A stretch of 64,000 nucleotides of DNA from Rufibacter psychrotolerans (GTDB lineage Bacteria; Bacteroidota; Bacteroidia; Cytophagales; Hymenobacteraceae). The translations under genes and the position numbers were made by a program. Within the stretch, counting starts at the first letter, position 1. The number at the start of each line of letters is the position of its first letter. Below are positions 45,063 through 53,323 of the stretch, in pieces. A model generated the notes under the pieces. The model saw nothing but the letters and a program-made list of their open reading frames with translations. It was not told the origin of the DNA and did no database searches. The stretch covers positions 62,001-126,000 of the forward strand of contig NZ_JAFFJV010000002.1 of the NCBI RefSeq assembly GCF_016924645.1, given 5' to 3'.

Positions 45063-45554
45063 CTAAGACTTCATGTTCACAAACTGCAGCGGAATGCCCA
45101 GCTCGGCGCGGCGCAGCATGGCAATCACTTCCTGTAGGTCGTCAATCTTCTTGGCGGTCACGCGCACCTGGTCGTCCATGATGGCGGGGGTCACCTTCAG
45201 CTTGCTGTCTTTAATGAGCTTCACAATCTTCTTGGCGTCTTCCTTGTCAATGCCGGCGCGCACCTTCACGTCTTTCTTGATCATGGCCCCGCTGGGCACC
45301 GCCTCATTGCTGAAGTCCAGCGCGGTGGCGTCAATCTGCTGCTTCACAATCTTACTCAGGATAATGTCCTCAATCTGGCGCAGGCGCATGTCGTTCTCGG
45401 TGGTGATGTGCACCAGGTTGGTTTTCTTGTCCAGCTCCACGCCGCCCTTGGTGTCCCGGAAGTCATAGCGGGTCTGGATCTCTTTTTTCACGGTGTTAAT
45501 GGCGTTGTCCAGCGTCTGCGGATCAACTTTGCTCACAATATCAAATGAAGGCAT
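45063..45554 (-). CDS. yajQ: YajQ-family nucleotide-binding protein
   Basis: 163 residues, the standard YajQ length when started at MPSFDIVSKVD (45554); an ATG eight codons upstream adds an untypical leader. Two ferredoxin-like domains are recognisable through QTRYDFRDTKGGVELDKK, DATALDFSNEAVPSGAMIKK and the C-terminal QVRVTAKKIDDLQEVIAMLR. Members bind nucleic acid or nucleotides, and a Xanthomonas homologue binds cyclic di-GMP. It is a cytoplasmic housekeeping-type protein. The gene is divergent from the acetyltransferase gene. Confidence 0.95.
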   Translation of the reverse strand: MPSFDIVSKVDPQTLDNAINTVKKEIQTRYDFRDTKGGVELDKKTNLVHITTENDMRLRQIEDIILSKIVKQQIDATALDFSNEAVPSGAMIKKDVKVRAGIDKEDAKKIVKLIKDSKLKVTPAIMDDQVRVTAKKIDDLQEVIAMLRRAELGIPLQFVNMKS

Positions 45555-45624
45555 AGGTGGAGAATTAATGGGGAACAACAGGTATTTAGTCGCTTTTATT
45601 GCCGGAAGCCGAACAAAGTTACTA

Positions 45625-45660
45625 GTTTAGCGGAATTTTACGGAAAAGAGCTAAAAAACG
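45625..45660. repeat. Recurrent intergenic palindrome, copy 18
   Basis: GTTTAGCGGAATTTTACGG, then AAAAGAGCTAAAAAACG. Inner GTTTAGC/GCTAAAA arms. Sits in the 111-base gap between divergent genes, only 5 bases before the plus-strand start codon. Confidence 0.6.
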
Positions 45661-45665
45661 CATTT

Positions 45666-46103
45666 ATGCAAATTATTAAGCCCTCTACCTTTCACGAGTT
45701 TGAGCAGTACTACCGTTTACGCTATGAAATGTTGCGCAAGCCCTGGCACCAGCCGGTGGGCAGTGAGCGCATGGAAGACGATGACCAGGCCGTGCATCTG
45801 ATGGCCATCAACGAGGAAACCGGCGAGATCATGGGCGGCTGCCGCGTGCACCTGGAATCTGACACCGAGGCCCAGCTGCGTTTCCTGGCCGTGGGGCCCA
45901 AATACCAGAACAAACAGGTAGGCCGCCGCTTGCTGCAGGCCGTGGAAGACGAGGCCCGCCAGCTGGGCGCCAAAGAACTGATTGTGCAGGCCCGCGAGTA
46001 CGCCAAAAACTTTTACCGCCGCAACGGGTTTACAGAAGAGTTCCCTACCCACCTGCTCTTCGGGGAGGTACAGCACTACCAGATGCGCAAGCCGCTTTAC
46101 TAG
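45666..46103 (+). CDS. GNAT-family N-acetyltransferase
   Basis: 145-residue single-domain acetyltransferase. Motif A is LRFLAVGPKYQNKQVGRRLL with the acetyl-CoA-binding QxxQxG/GRR segment at about residues 78-97. Motif B follows as ELIVQAREYAKNFYRRNGF with the conserved Tyr. The N-terminus FEQYYRLRYEMLRKPWHQP resembles PhnO/ElaA-type members. The substrate cannot be predicted. It is divergent from yajQ and is followed after 88 bases by the lipocalin gene. Confidence 0.9.
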   Translation: MQIIKPSTFHEFEQYYRLRYEMLRKPWHQPVGSERMEDDDQAVHLMAINEETGEIMGGCRVHLESDTEAQLRFLAVGPKYQNKQVGRRLLQAVEDEARQLGAKELIVQAREYAKNFYRRNGFTEEFPTHLLFGEVQHYQMRKPLY

Positions 46104-46191
46104 GCCAGCCTAAGGGTAAAGGCCTTTGCGCCGCTTGCCACCCGGGGAGCCCCAGCCACAGGGGAGCGGACGCACTCTTTACCCAGCGGTT

Positions 46192-46740
46192 ATGAAAAGA
46201 ATACTCCTCTTTGGCGGCATCCTGGCGGGTTTGCTCGCAGCAGTGGCCCTCTACCGGGCCTTGCAGCCCACACCGGCTCCCCTGCCCACCGTGGCATCCG
46301 TTGACCTGCAGCGCTACGCCGGCACATGGTACGAGGTAGCGGTCATTCCCAACCGCTTTGAAAAAGGCTGCCACTGCACCACCGCCCAGTACACCCCCAA
46401 AGACGGCTACGTGGAAGTGCGCAACACCTGCCGCAAAGGCAGCCCCACGGGCAAAGCAGATGGTGCCCTGGGCAAGGCCTTTCCGGTGGAAGGCAGCCAC
46501 AACGCCAAGCTCAGGGTGCAGTTCTTCTGGCCTTTCCGGGGCGATTACTGGATCCTGGACCTGGCCCCAGATTACTCCCACGCCCTGGTAGGCTCCCCCG
46601 ACCGCCAATACCTCTGGATTTTGGCCCGCACTCCTCAGTTAGATTCCGCGATTCACGCCCGTTTATCTCAAAAGGCCCAGGAACTAGGCTTTGACACTAA
46701 GTTGCTGGTTAAAGTGGATCAGAGTTGTGGGGAGAGATAA
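46192..46740 (+). CDS. Lipocalin family protein (Blc-like)
   Basis: 182 residues; start 46192 begins an N-terminal membrane helix ([18 protein letters not shown]) with no lipobox, so it is likely membrane-anchored or cleaved by signal peptidase I. The lipocalin signature RYAGTWYEVAVIPNRFEKGC starts at residue 41. The rest of the fold shows YVEVRNTCRKG, LRVQFFWPFRGDYWILDLAP and YLWILARTPQLD, the classic Blc pattern. Bacterial lipocalins bind lysophospholipids or fatty acids and respond to envelope stress. An upstream in-frame ATG adds 22 residues that do not look like a signal. Confidence 0.92.
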   Translation: MKRILLFGGILAGLLAAVALYRALQPTPAPLPTVASVDLQRYAGTWYEVAVIPNRFEKGCHCTTAQYTPKDGYVEVRNTCRKGSPTGKADGALGKAFPVEGSHNAKLRVQFFWPFRGDYWILDLAPDYSHALVGSPDRQYLWILARTPQLDSAIHARLSQKAQELGFDTKLLVKVDQSCGER

Positions 46741-47009
46741 GGGTTGGGCTGTAGCTTTCTTGTGCATGCAGTTTGCTATTGCTGGCGTGGTGTCTGGTTG
46801 ATGCGAGGCCCTTATACTTGGTCTCTGCATAGCTGCCCTCCGTGCGCTCACGGCCGCGGAGCCTCGTCTTTCCCTCCCGCACTGCCCTTTCGGCCTGAGC
46901 TGTTTATCTCTCTTAGCTACTGCCTATCTATGGCCAGAAGCGAGGCGCTCGATGGGAAGACTGGAACAGGGAATAGTAGTAGAGCCTTGCCTCCTACTTT
47001 ACCTCTTTA

Positions 47010-47078
47010 CATGGTTCAAGTCTGTGACTTGGACCTACCTTGATCTGAAGTTTGCAACTTCAGTGGGCCGCCAGCCCC
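47010..47078. repeat. GGTTCAAGTC repeat, copy 2
   Basis: CATGGTTCAAGTCTGTGA then CTTGGACCTAC, and a second hairpin with CTGAAGTTTGCAACTTCAG. Same order of parts as 33000-33068. Confidence 0.7.
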
Positions 47079-47136
47079 AAAGGTGCATAAGATTAAAACT
47101 CAGATAATACTCCACAGTTTTAAAACCGCTCCCTTA

Positions 47137-47173
47137 AAAGACCTCGTAGCGTCCGGAGGACCTGCGCGTGTCT
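47137..47173. repeat. CCTCGTAG repeat, copy 2
   Basis: AAAGACCTCGTAGCGTCC followed by GGACCTGCGCGTGTCT. The left third matches 29247-29283; the rest has diverged. Confidence 0.45.
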
Positions 47174-47187
47174 GGGTGTCCTGTTAT

Positions 47188-48057
47188 TTACTCTTTCCTT
47201 TCATTTCCCTTCTTACCCTCCCGCTGTTCTAGCATACCTCTATTCTGCCGCAGGGCCAGCACTTCCCGCAGTTCGGCCCGCAGTAGTTTCACTTCCCGGT
47301 GCAACTGTTCAATCTGCTGGGCGCCGGCCACCTCAGAGGCAGCGCTGGCGGCGTCGCGGTCCAGGAAGAAACTGGCCAGCAGGGCGGTGAAGTAGCCAAA
47401 CACGGCAAACCCGTACAGGGCCAGCACAAAGCACAGGGCGCGGCCCTCGGGCGTTTGGGGCCAGTACTCACTGCCCATCGAGATCAGGACCATGGCCGTC
47501 CACCACAGCGCCTCGCCGTATGAAGCGAGGCCTCCCTCTACTTCGTTCTCAAACGCGTACATGCCCGCTGCCCCGGCAAACAGCACCGCCAGCGAGAGCG
47601 TGAGCATGTACCCAAAGCCCCGCCGGCCCATGGTGGCGCCCAGGCTCTTCATGCCCCGGTTTAGGGAACTCAGCACCCGCACCAGCCTGATGCCCCGAAT
47701 GGCCCTGACGGTCCTGAGGATTCTCAGGAACCGGGTAATCCGGAACACCCGCAGCGCCGGCACGGCCAGGGAAATCAGCGTGAGCCAGTTCTGGCGCAGA
47801 AACGCTCCTTTCTCGGGAGCCAGCACTAACCGCAGGGCAAAGTCCAGGATAAACAAGATCCAGATGGCGTAGTTGAGCAGCTCCAGCACCGGCCCCAGCC
47901 CCCAGATCAGCTCCACTACCACCAGCACCAGCCACACCAAACCCAGGAAGATCATGGGGCCCTCCAAGGCGTGCTGTATGCGCCGGAGCAGCAGGCGGCG
48001 CTCGTGGTTCAGGGCGGCTTTGGAGGCAGAGGCGGCGGGGGTGGGCTGTTGGGGCAT
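47188..48057 (-). CDS. Voltage-sensor-type ion channel with unusual selectivity filter
   Basis: 289-residue channel of the six-helix ion transport family. S1-S3 lie in residues ~35-100. S4 (~103-127) carries regularly spaced arginines: RVFRITRFLRILRTVRAIRG. The pore helix and filter region read WWTAMVLISMGSEYWPQTPE (186-205). Where potassium channels have TVGYGD, this one has SMGSEYWP. A C-terminal coiled coil (~243-275, QQIEQLHREVKLLRAELREV) may hold the tetramer together. The changed filter makes ion selectivity uncertain; cation conduction is the cautious call. It is divergent from tamB. Confidence 0.88.
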   Translation of the reverse strand: MPQQPTPAASASKAALNHERRLLLRRIQHALEGPMIFLGLVWLVLVVVELIWGLGPVLELLNYAIWILFILDFALRLVLAPEKGAFLRQNWLTLISLAVPALRVFRITRFLRILRTVRAIRGIRLVRVLSSLNRGMKSLGATMGRRGFGYMLTLSLAVLFAGAAGMYAFENEVEGGLASYGEALWWTAMVLISMGSEYWPQTPEGRALCFVLALYGFAVFGYFTALLASFFLDRDAASAASEVAGAQQIEQLHREVKLLRAELREVLALRQNRGMLEQREGKKGNERKE

Positions 48058-48155
48058 TCCGGTACTTTTCTCTTACCATACGCAGGTTCAGCGGAAGGTT
48101 TGCCCCAGGGATGGGCAGGGCTTTCCGGCGCCTTTCCCCTGGCCTCATCCCACTG

Positions 48156-48198
48156 CCCCGTTTTTGACTTATTTTAAAGAAAAAGGCCTGAAAACGGC
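48156..48198. repeat. Recurrent intergenic palindrome, copy 19
   Basis: CCCCGTTTTTGACTTATTTT, then AAAGAAAAAGGCCTGAAAACGG. Lies in the divergent gap between the channel and tamB genes. Confidence 0.7.
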
Positions 48199-48289
48199 CC
48201 TAAGCTCATTCTTTCACCCCTTAATATGTAACCACAGCTATATAAGTTGAGTACAAGTAGCATCTCCTGTAACTGCTACCTTATTCGTT

Positions 48290-51200
48290 TTGTCTACGCA
48301 TACCGTAAAGAAATACACCCTTAAAACACTGGCCGTACTGCTTTGGATCATAGGTGGCGTGCTGGTGTTGGTAGCGCTGCTGTTGATAGCGCTGCAGATC
48401 CCCAAAGTGCAGGACTTTGCCGCCAGCAAGGCTGAGAATTACCTGCAGAACAAACTGGGCACCGAGGTGCAGATTGGGAAGTTCCGCAGCGACTTCCGCA
48501 AAGACATTTTGCTGGAAAACGTGTACCTGGAAGACCAGAAAGGCGACACCCTGTGGTATTCGCAGCGCCTGGCCGTGAACCTGGACATTTTTGGCCTGCT
48601 CAAGTCCAAAGTGGGCTTGCGCTCCCTGGAACTGGAGAATGCCACCGCGCACATGTACCGCACCCTGCCCGACAGCGTCTCCAACTTTGACTTTATCCTG
48701 GAGGCGTTCGCCACGCCCGCCGATACCACCGTCGCCGCCGATACCACCAGCGCCGGTTTCACCTATGACATCGGCACCATTGCCCTCAAGAACATCTACC
48801 TCACCTACCGCGACGAGGTGAACGGCCAGAACGTGCGCACCCGCGTGGGCAACCTGCTGGTAGACATGGACGAACTGGACCTGGAGAAGGAGATCTACCG
48901 CATTGGCGACATCGCCCTGCGCGATACCTGGGTAGACATGGTGCAGACCAAGGTGCCGCCTGAGGGCGAGCAGGAACCCATGACCATGCAGTTCGGGCTC
49001 AAGACCGTGGCCCTGGACCGCGTAAAACTCAAGTACCGCAACGGCGTGGCCAAGCAGTACATAGACGTAAACCTGGGCCAGGCCCGCATGGCCTCAGACA
49101 AGATTGACCTCATTAACTCGCGCATTGACCTGAGCAACCTGGAGCTGCACAACAGCACGCTGGCCTACTCCCAGAACGCCGAGATGCCTGCCGAATACCG
49201 CGTGGTGAACCCCGCCGAGGCGGTGGAAGCCATTGAGGAGGCCGTTTCCAAAGCCACCGGGGAGCCCGTGAACTGGGTGTTCACCCTGGACAAACTGAAC
49301 GTGACCGAGGTAGACGCCGCCTTTGACAACTACGATGCGCCCAAACAGGCCCGGGGCATGGACTACAACCACCTGCAGGCCCGCAACCTCACCCTGCAGC
49401 TCAACGACCTGTACTACAGCACCAACCGCACCACCGCTCAACTAGAGCAGTTAAGTTTTCAGGAGAAGAGCGGGTTTGAGGTGAAGCAGTTCACGGCCGG
49501 CATCCTGTTTGACTCGGTGCAGACCGAACTCACGGACCTGGTGCTGGAAACCGGTAACAGCCGCATCGCGCAGCGCATCCGGGTGGGTTACCCGTCGCTG
49601 GAGACCGCCGCCGAAGACCTGAGCCAGCTTACCCTCTCCGCCGACTTCCGGGACACGCACATCGGCTTTGGCGACATTGCGCTGCTGCAGCCTGCCCTGG
49701 TGAACCAGCCGCCCCTGGCCGGCAACCTGAACCAGACGGTGCATTTGAGCGGCGTGGTGAACGGCCGCATGGACAACCTGCTCCTGAGTAACGTGCGCGT
49801 GAGCGGCTGGCGTAACACCGCCCTGGCCCTCAACGGCCGCATCAGGGGCTTGCCCAACCCAGACAACCTGGCGGCCAACCTGCAGATTAACCGGTTCCAT
49901 ACCACCGCCGCCGATGTAAAGTCGCTGCTGCCCGCGGGTATCCTGCCGGCCAACATCACCTTGCCGCCGTCCATGGACCTGGAAGGCTCGTTCAACGGCA
50001 CCATGACCGCCTTTGACGTAGACGCTACCCTGCGCACCACCTTCGGGAATGCCGTGGCCAGGATTGACATGACACCCGGCCGGGCCCCGGGGCAGGAGCG
50101 CATTGAGGGCAACGTTCGCCTGCTGCGCTTTGACCTGGGCCGCCTGATGCAGAACCCTGCCCTGGGCCGCGCTACCCTGGGCGCCAACATCAACGGCACC
50201 GGCCTTACGCCCGAGAACATGGTGGCCAACATTGACGGTACGGTGCAGAGCTTTGAATACGGCGGCTACAACTACCACAACCTTGTCTTTGACGTAGACG
50301 CCAACCGCAACCGCTACGCCATCAAAGCCCACAGCACCCAGGACCCCAACCTTGATTTCGCTCTCAACGGCACCGTGGACCTGCGCGGCGCCCAACCCGC
50401 CATTGCCATGAACGCCAACCTGCGGGCGGTAGACTTCCAGGCGCTCAAGCTTTATGCAGAGGACCTGCGCCTGCGCGGCGACATTGTGGCTGACCTGCGT
50501 GGCGCCGATGCCAACAGTCTCAACGGTTCCATCATAGCCCGCAACACGGCCCTCACCAGCAACAACCGCCCCCTTCGGTTTGACTCGCTGGCCGTGTACC
50601 TGGTGCAGCAGCCCAACCAGACCCAGGTGCGGGTGCTCTCTGATGTCCTCACCGCCAACCTGAACGGCAACCTGGGGCTGGGCGAGATTGGGCCGGAGCT
50701 AATGAACCACATCAGCCGGTACTATGACCTGGGCAACGGCCCTTACAAGCCCAGCCGAACCCCGCAGCAATTTACTTTTGGGTTGGCGCTGCACAAGCCT
50801 CGGGTATTCTCTGCGTTTGTGCCGGGCTTAACCCGCCTGCGGCTAGACACGCTTTACGGCGGGTACAACAGCCAGACCGCCAACCTGCAGGTAGTGGCCA
50901 ACGTGCCGCGCCTGCGCTATACCAACATCCGGCTAGACTCGCTCCTGCTGGAGGTAAACTCCAACCCAGAGCAGCTGAACTACACCATCAACGCCGAGCG
51001 CGCGCGGCAGGACACCCTGCAGATTGAGAACATTGTGCTGGCGGGCAACGTGCAGGACAACGTGGTGGCTACCCGGGCTGCTATCCAGAACGAGGCCGGG
51101 CAAGACCAGACCGCCCTGGGCGTACGGCTCTCACAGCTCCGCAACGCCTTTGAGATCCGCCTTGACCCTGACCTGCTCATTAACCGCGACCAGTGGACCG

Positions 51201-53323
51201 TAGCGCCCAACAACTACGTGCGCTATTACACTTCCTCTGGGGCGGTGGTCGCCGATGCCCTGCGCCTGTCCAACGGGCCCATGTCCCTGGCCTTGCAGAG
51301 CCAGAACCCGCAGAACCCAACCTCGCCGCTCAACGTCAACGTCACCGACCTGGACATTGGCTACCTGGCCCGCGCCTTCCTGGACCAGGACAGCCTGGTA
51401 GGCGGCATCCTGAACGGGCAGGCCACCGTGAATGACATTACGGGCAACATGAGCTTTACCGCCGATATGGCCCTGAGCGGCCTGGAATACCAGACCTTCC
51501 CGGTAGGGGACCTGACCCTGCAGGCCAACAACCCCAGCGCCAACCGGTACAACATGACGGCCCGCCTCACCGGCTACGGCAACAACGTGACCCTGGCCGG
51601 GTATTACCTCACCACGGAGGGGCAGCCCATGTCCTTTGACCTGGACCTGGGCCAACTGAACCTGGCCAGCCTGCAGCCGTTCACCGCCGGCATGGTAAAG
51701 AACATGGGCGGCAACCTGACTGGGGACGTGGCCATAAGGGGCACCCTGGAAGCCCCCAGCGTGGTGGGCGATCTGCAGTTCAGGGAGGCCACCTTTAACG
51801 TGGCCATGCTCAACTCCACCTTCCGGATACCAGATGAGCGCCTGACTATCAACAACCAGGGCATTCAGTTCAATGAGTTTGTCCTGCTAGATTCGCTGAA
51901 CAACCGGGCCACCATCAACGGGGCCATTCTTACCTCCAATTTCCTGGACTACCAGTTTGACCTGCGGGCCGTCACCGATGACTTTATGGCCATGAACAGC
52001 ACCGCCCAGGACAATTCGCTCTACTACGGCCGGGTCTTGCTGGACAGCGACACCCGCATTACCGGCGACCTGAACGTGCCCGTGATCAACACCAGCGTGA
52101 CGGTGGTGCCTGAGTCTAACTTCACCTATGTGGTGCCGCCCGAAGAGGTGGGCGTGAACCGCGAGGGCATTGTGGTCTTTGTAGACGTAGACAGCACCCG
52201 CAACCGCCGCATCAACCGGCCCAAAGACCTGGACACCGTAGAGACCGCCGTGCAGGGCATTGAGATGGCCATGACCCTGAACCTGACCGACGAGACGCCC
52301 ATCACGGTGATTGTGGACCCCGAGACTGGCGACAACCTCACCATCAGGGGAGACGCCAACCTCAACGTGGGCTATGACGTGACCGAGAATATTACGCTCA
52401 CCGGCCGCTTTGACGTGACCGAGGGCCGCTACGCCATGAACCTGTATGAGCTGGTAAAGCGCGAGTTTGAGATAGACCCCGCCAGCTACGTGGCCTGGAC
52501 CGGCGACCCGTTTGAGGCAGACGCCAATATCACCGCCATCTACAACGTAGATGCCGCCCCGCTGGAGCTGATCCAGAGCCAGACGGCGGGCGTAGACGCC
52601 GGAACCGCGGGGCAGTACCGCAACAAACTGCCGTTTGATGTGCGCCTGAACCTGAGCGGCGAACTCATGAAACCCGCCATTTCCTTCAACATTGAGCTGG
52701 ACGAGAAAGCCAAGGGCGCATTTGGCGGCGAGATAGACGCCCGCCTGGAGCAACTGAGCCAGCCCACGCAGGAATCTGAGCGCACCAAGCAGGTTTTCTC
52801 GCTGCTGGTACTGGGCCGGTTCATGGCGCAGGACCCCTTGGCGTCTTCGGGGGGCGGGGGCATCAACAGCGCCCTGCGCGGCAGTGCCAGCAAGGTGCTC
52901 TCTGACCAGCTCAACGCGCTTACCGGGCAGTATCTGGGCGGCCTGGGCCTGGAGTTAGGCCTTAACTCCTATGATGACTATTCCTCGGGCGAAGCTCAGA
53001 GCCGCACCGATCTGAACGTGGCCATGCAGCGCCAGCTCCTCAATGAGCGTTTAACCATCCGCTTCGGGACTGACATTCCGCTGGGCGGCAGTGACCAGGG
53101 CGGCACCAACCCCAACACGGGCACCACCAGCGGCTTTGCCGGCGACGTGTCGGTGGAGTACTCGGTGACCAAAGACGGCAGGCTGCGCCTGCGGGCGTTC
53201 CGGAACAACTCCTATGAGGGTTTCCTGGACGGGCAGTTGCAACGCACCGGCATTTCGCTCCTTTTCGTGCGCGAGTATGACAGCCTCGCCGATCTCTTTA
53301 AAAACACTGGTAAAGCTAAATAA
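48290..53323 (+). CDS. tamB: TamB homologue (DUF490 translocation/assembly module)
   Basis: 1677-residue envelope-spanning AsmA/TamB-like protein. One N-terminal membrane helix (LKTLAVLLWIIGGVLVLVALL) anchors it in the inner membrane; the long beta-rich body should cross the periplasm. The C-terminal DUF490 domain (from about residue 1300) contains VGYDVTENITLTGRFDVTEG, KLPFDVRLNLSGELMKP and VFSLLVLGRFMAQDPL. TamB proteins move phospholipids and assist outer-membrane protein assembly together with a BamA-like partner. The start appears to be TTG: the frame has a TGA at 48248 and no ATG or GTG between it and the membrane helix. The stop codon overlaps the start of the BamA-like gene (TAATG). 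Confidence 0.93.
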   Translation: MSTHTVKKYTLKTLAVLLWIIGGVLVLVALLLIALQIPKVQDFAASKAENYLQNKLGTEVQIGKFRSDFRKDILLENVYLEDQKGDTLWYSQRLAVNLDIFGLLKSKVGLRSLELENATAHMYRTLPDSVSNFDFILEAFATPADTTVAADTTSAGFTYDIGTIALKNIYLTYRDEVNGQNVRTRVGNLLVDMDELDLEKEIYRIGDIALRDTWVDMVQTKVPPEGEQEPMTMQFGLKTVALDRVKLKYRNGVAKQYIDVNLGQARMASDKIDLINSRIDLSNLELHNSTLAYSQNAEMPAEYRVVNPAEAVEAIEEAVSKATGEPVNWVFTLDKLNVTEVDAAFDNYDAPKQARGMDYNHLQARNLTLQLNDLYYSTNRTTAQLEQLSFQEKSGFEVKQFTAGILFDSVQTELTDLVLETGNSRIAQRIRVGYPSLETAAEDLSQLTLSADFRDTHIGFGDIALLQPALVNQPPLAGNLNQTVHLSGVVNGRMDNLLLSNVRVSGWRNTALALNGRIRGLPNPDNLAANLQINRFHTTAADVKSLLPAGILPANITLPPSMDLEGSFNGTMTAFDVDATLRTTFGNAVARIDMTPGRAPGQERIEGNVRLLRFDLGRLMQNPALGRATLGANINGTGLTPENMVANIDGTVQSFEYGGYNYHNLVFDVDANRNRYAIKAHSTQDPNLDFALNGTVDLRGAQPAIAMNANLRAVDFQALKLYAEDLRLRGDIVADLRGADANSLNGSIIARNTALTSNNRPLRFDSLAVYLVQQPNQTQVRVLSDVLTANLNGNLGLGEIGPELMNHISRYYDLGNGPYKPSRTPQQFTFGLALHKPRVFSAFVPGLTRLRLDTLYGGYNSQTANLQVVANVPRLRYTNIRLDSLLLEVNSNPEQLNYTINAERARQDTLQIENIVLAGNVQDNVVATRAAIQNEAGQDQTALGVRLSQLRNAFEIRLDPDLLINRDQWTVAPNNYVRYYTSSGAVVADALRLSNGPMSLALQSQNPQNPTSPLNVNVTDLDIGYLARAFLDQDSLVGGILNGQATVNDITGNMSFTADMALSGLEYQTFPVGDLTLQANNPSANRYNMTARLTGYGNNVTLAGYYLTTEGQPMSFDLDLGQLNLASLQPFTAGMVKNMGGNLTGDVAIRGTLEAPSVVGDLQFREATFNVAMLNSTFRIPDERLTINNQGIQFNEFVLLDSLNNRATINGAILTSNFLDYQFDLRAVTDDFMAMNSTAQDNSLYYGRVLLDSDTRITGDLNVPVINTSVTVVPESNFTYVVPPEEVGVNREGIVVFVDVDSTRNRRINRPKDLDTVETAVQGIEMAMTLNLTDETPITVIVDPETGDNLTIRGDANLNVGYDVTENITLTGRFDVTEGRYAMNLYELVKREFEIDPASYVAWTGDPFEADANITAIYNVDAAPLELIQSQTAGVDAGTAGQYRNKLPFDVRLNLSGELMKPAISFNIELDEKAKGAFGGEIDARLEQLSQPTQESERTKQVFSLLVLGRFMAQDPLASSGGGGINSALRGSASKVLSDQLNALTGQYLGGLGLELGLNSYDDYSSGEAQSRTDLNVAMQRQLLNERLTIRFGTDIPLGGSDQGGTNPNTGTTSGFAGDVSVEYSVTKDGRLRLRAFRNNSYEGFLDGQLQRTGISLLFVREYDSLADLFKNTGKAK

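Larger units (their letters stand above)
46741..47187. other. Intergenic region with two dispersed repeats
   Basis: This 447-base gap between convergent genes holds the second GGTTCAAGTC repeat (47010-47078) and the second CCTCGTAG repeat (47137-47173). The part 46800-46980 contains GC-rich partial palindromes (for example CTCCGTGCGCTCACGGCC) of unknown meaning. No clear terminator and no gene were seen. Confidence 0.5.
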
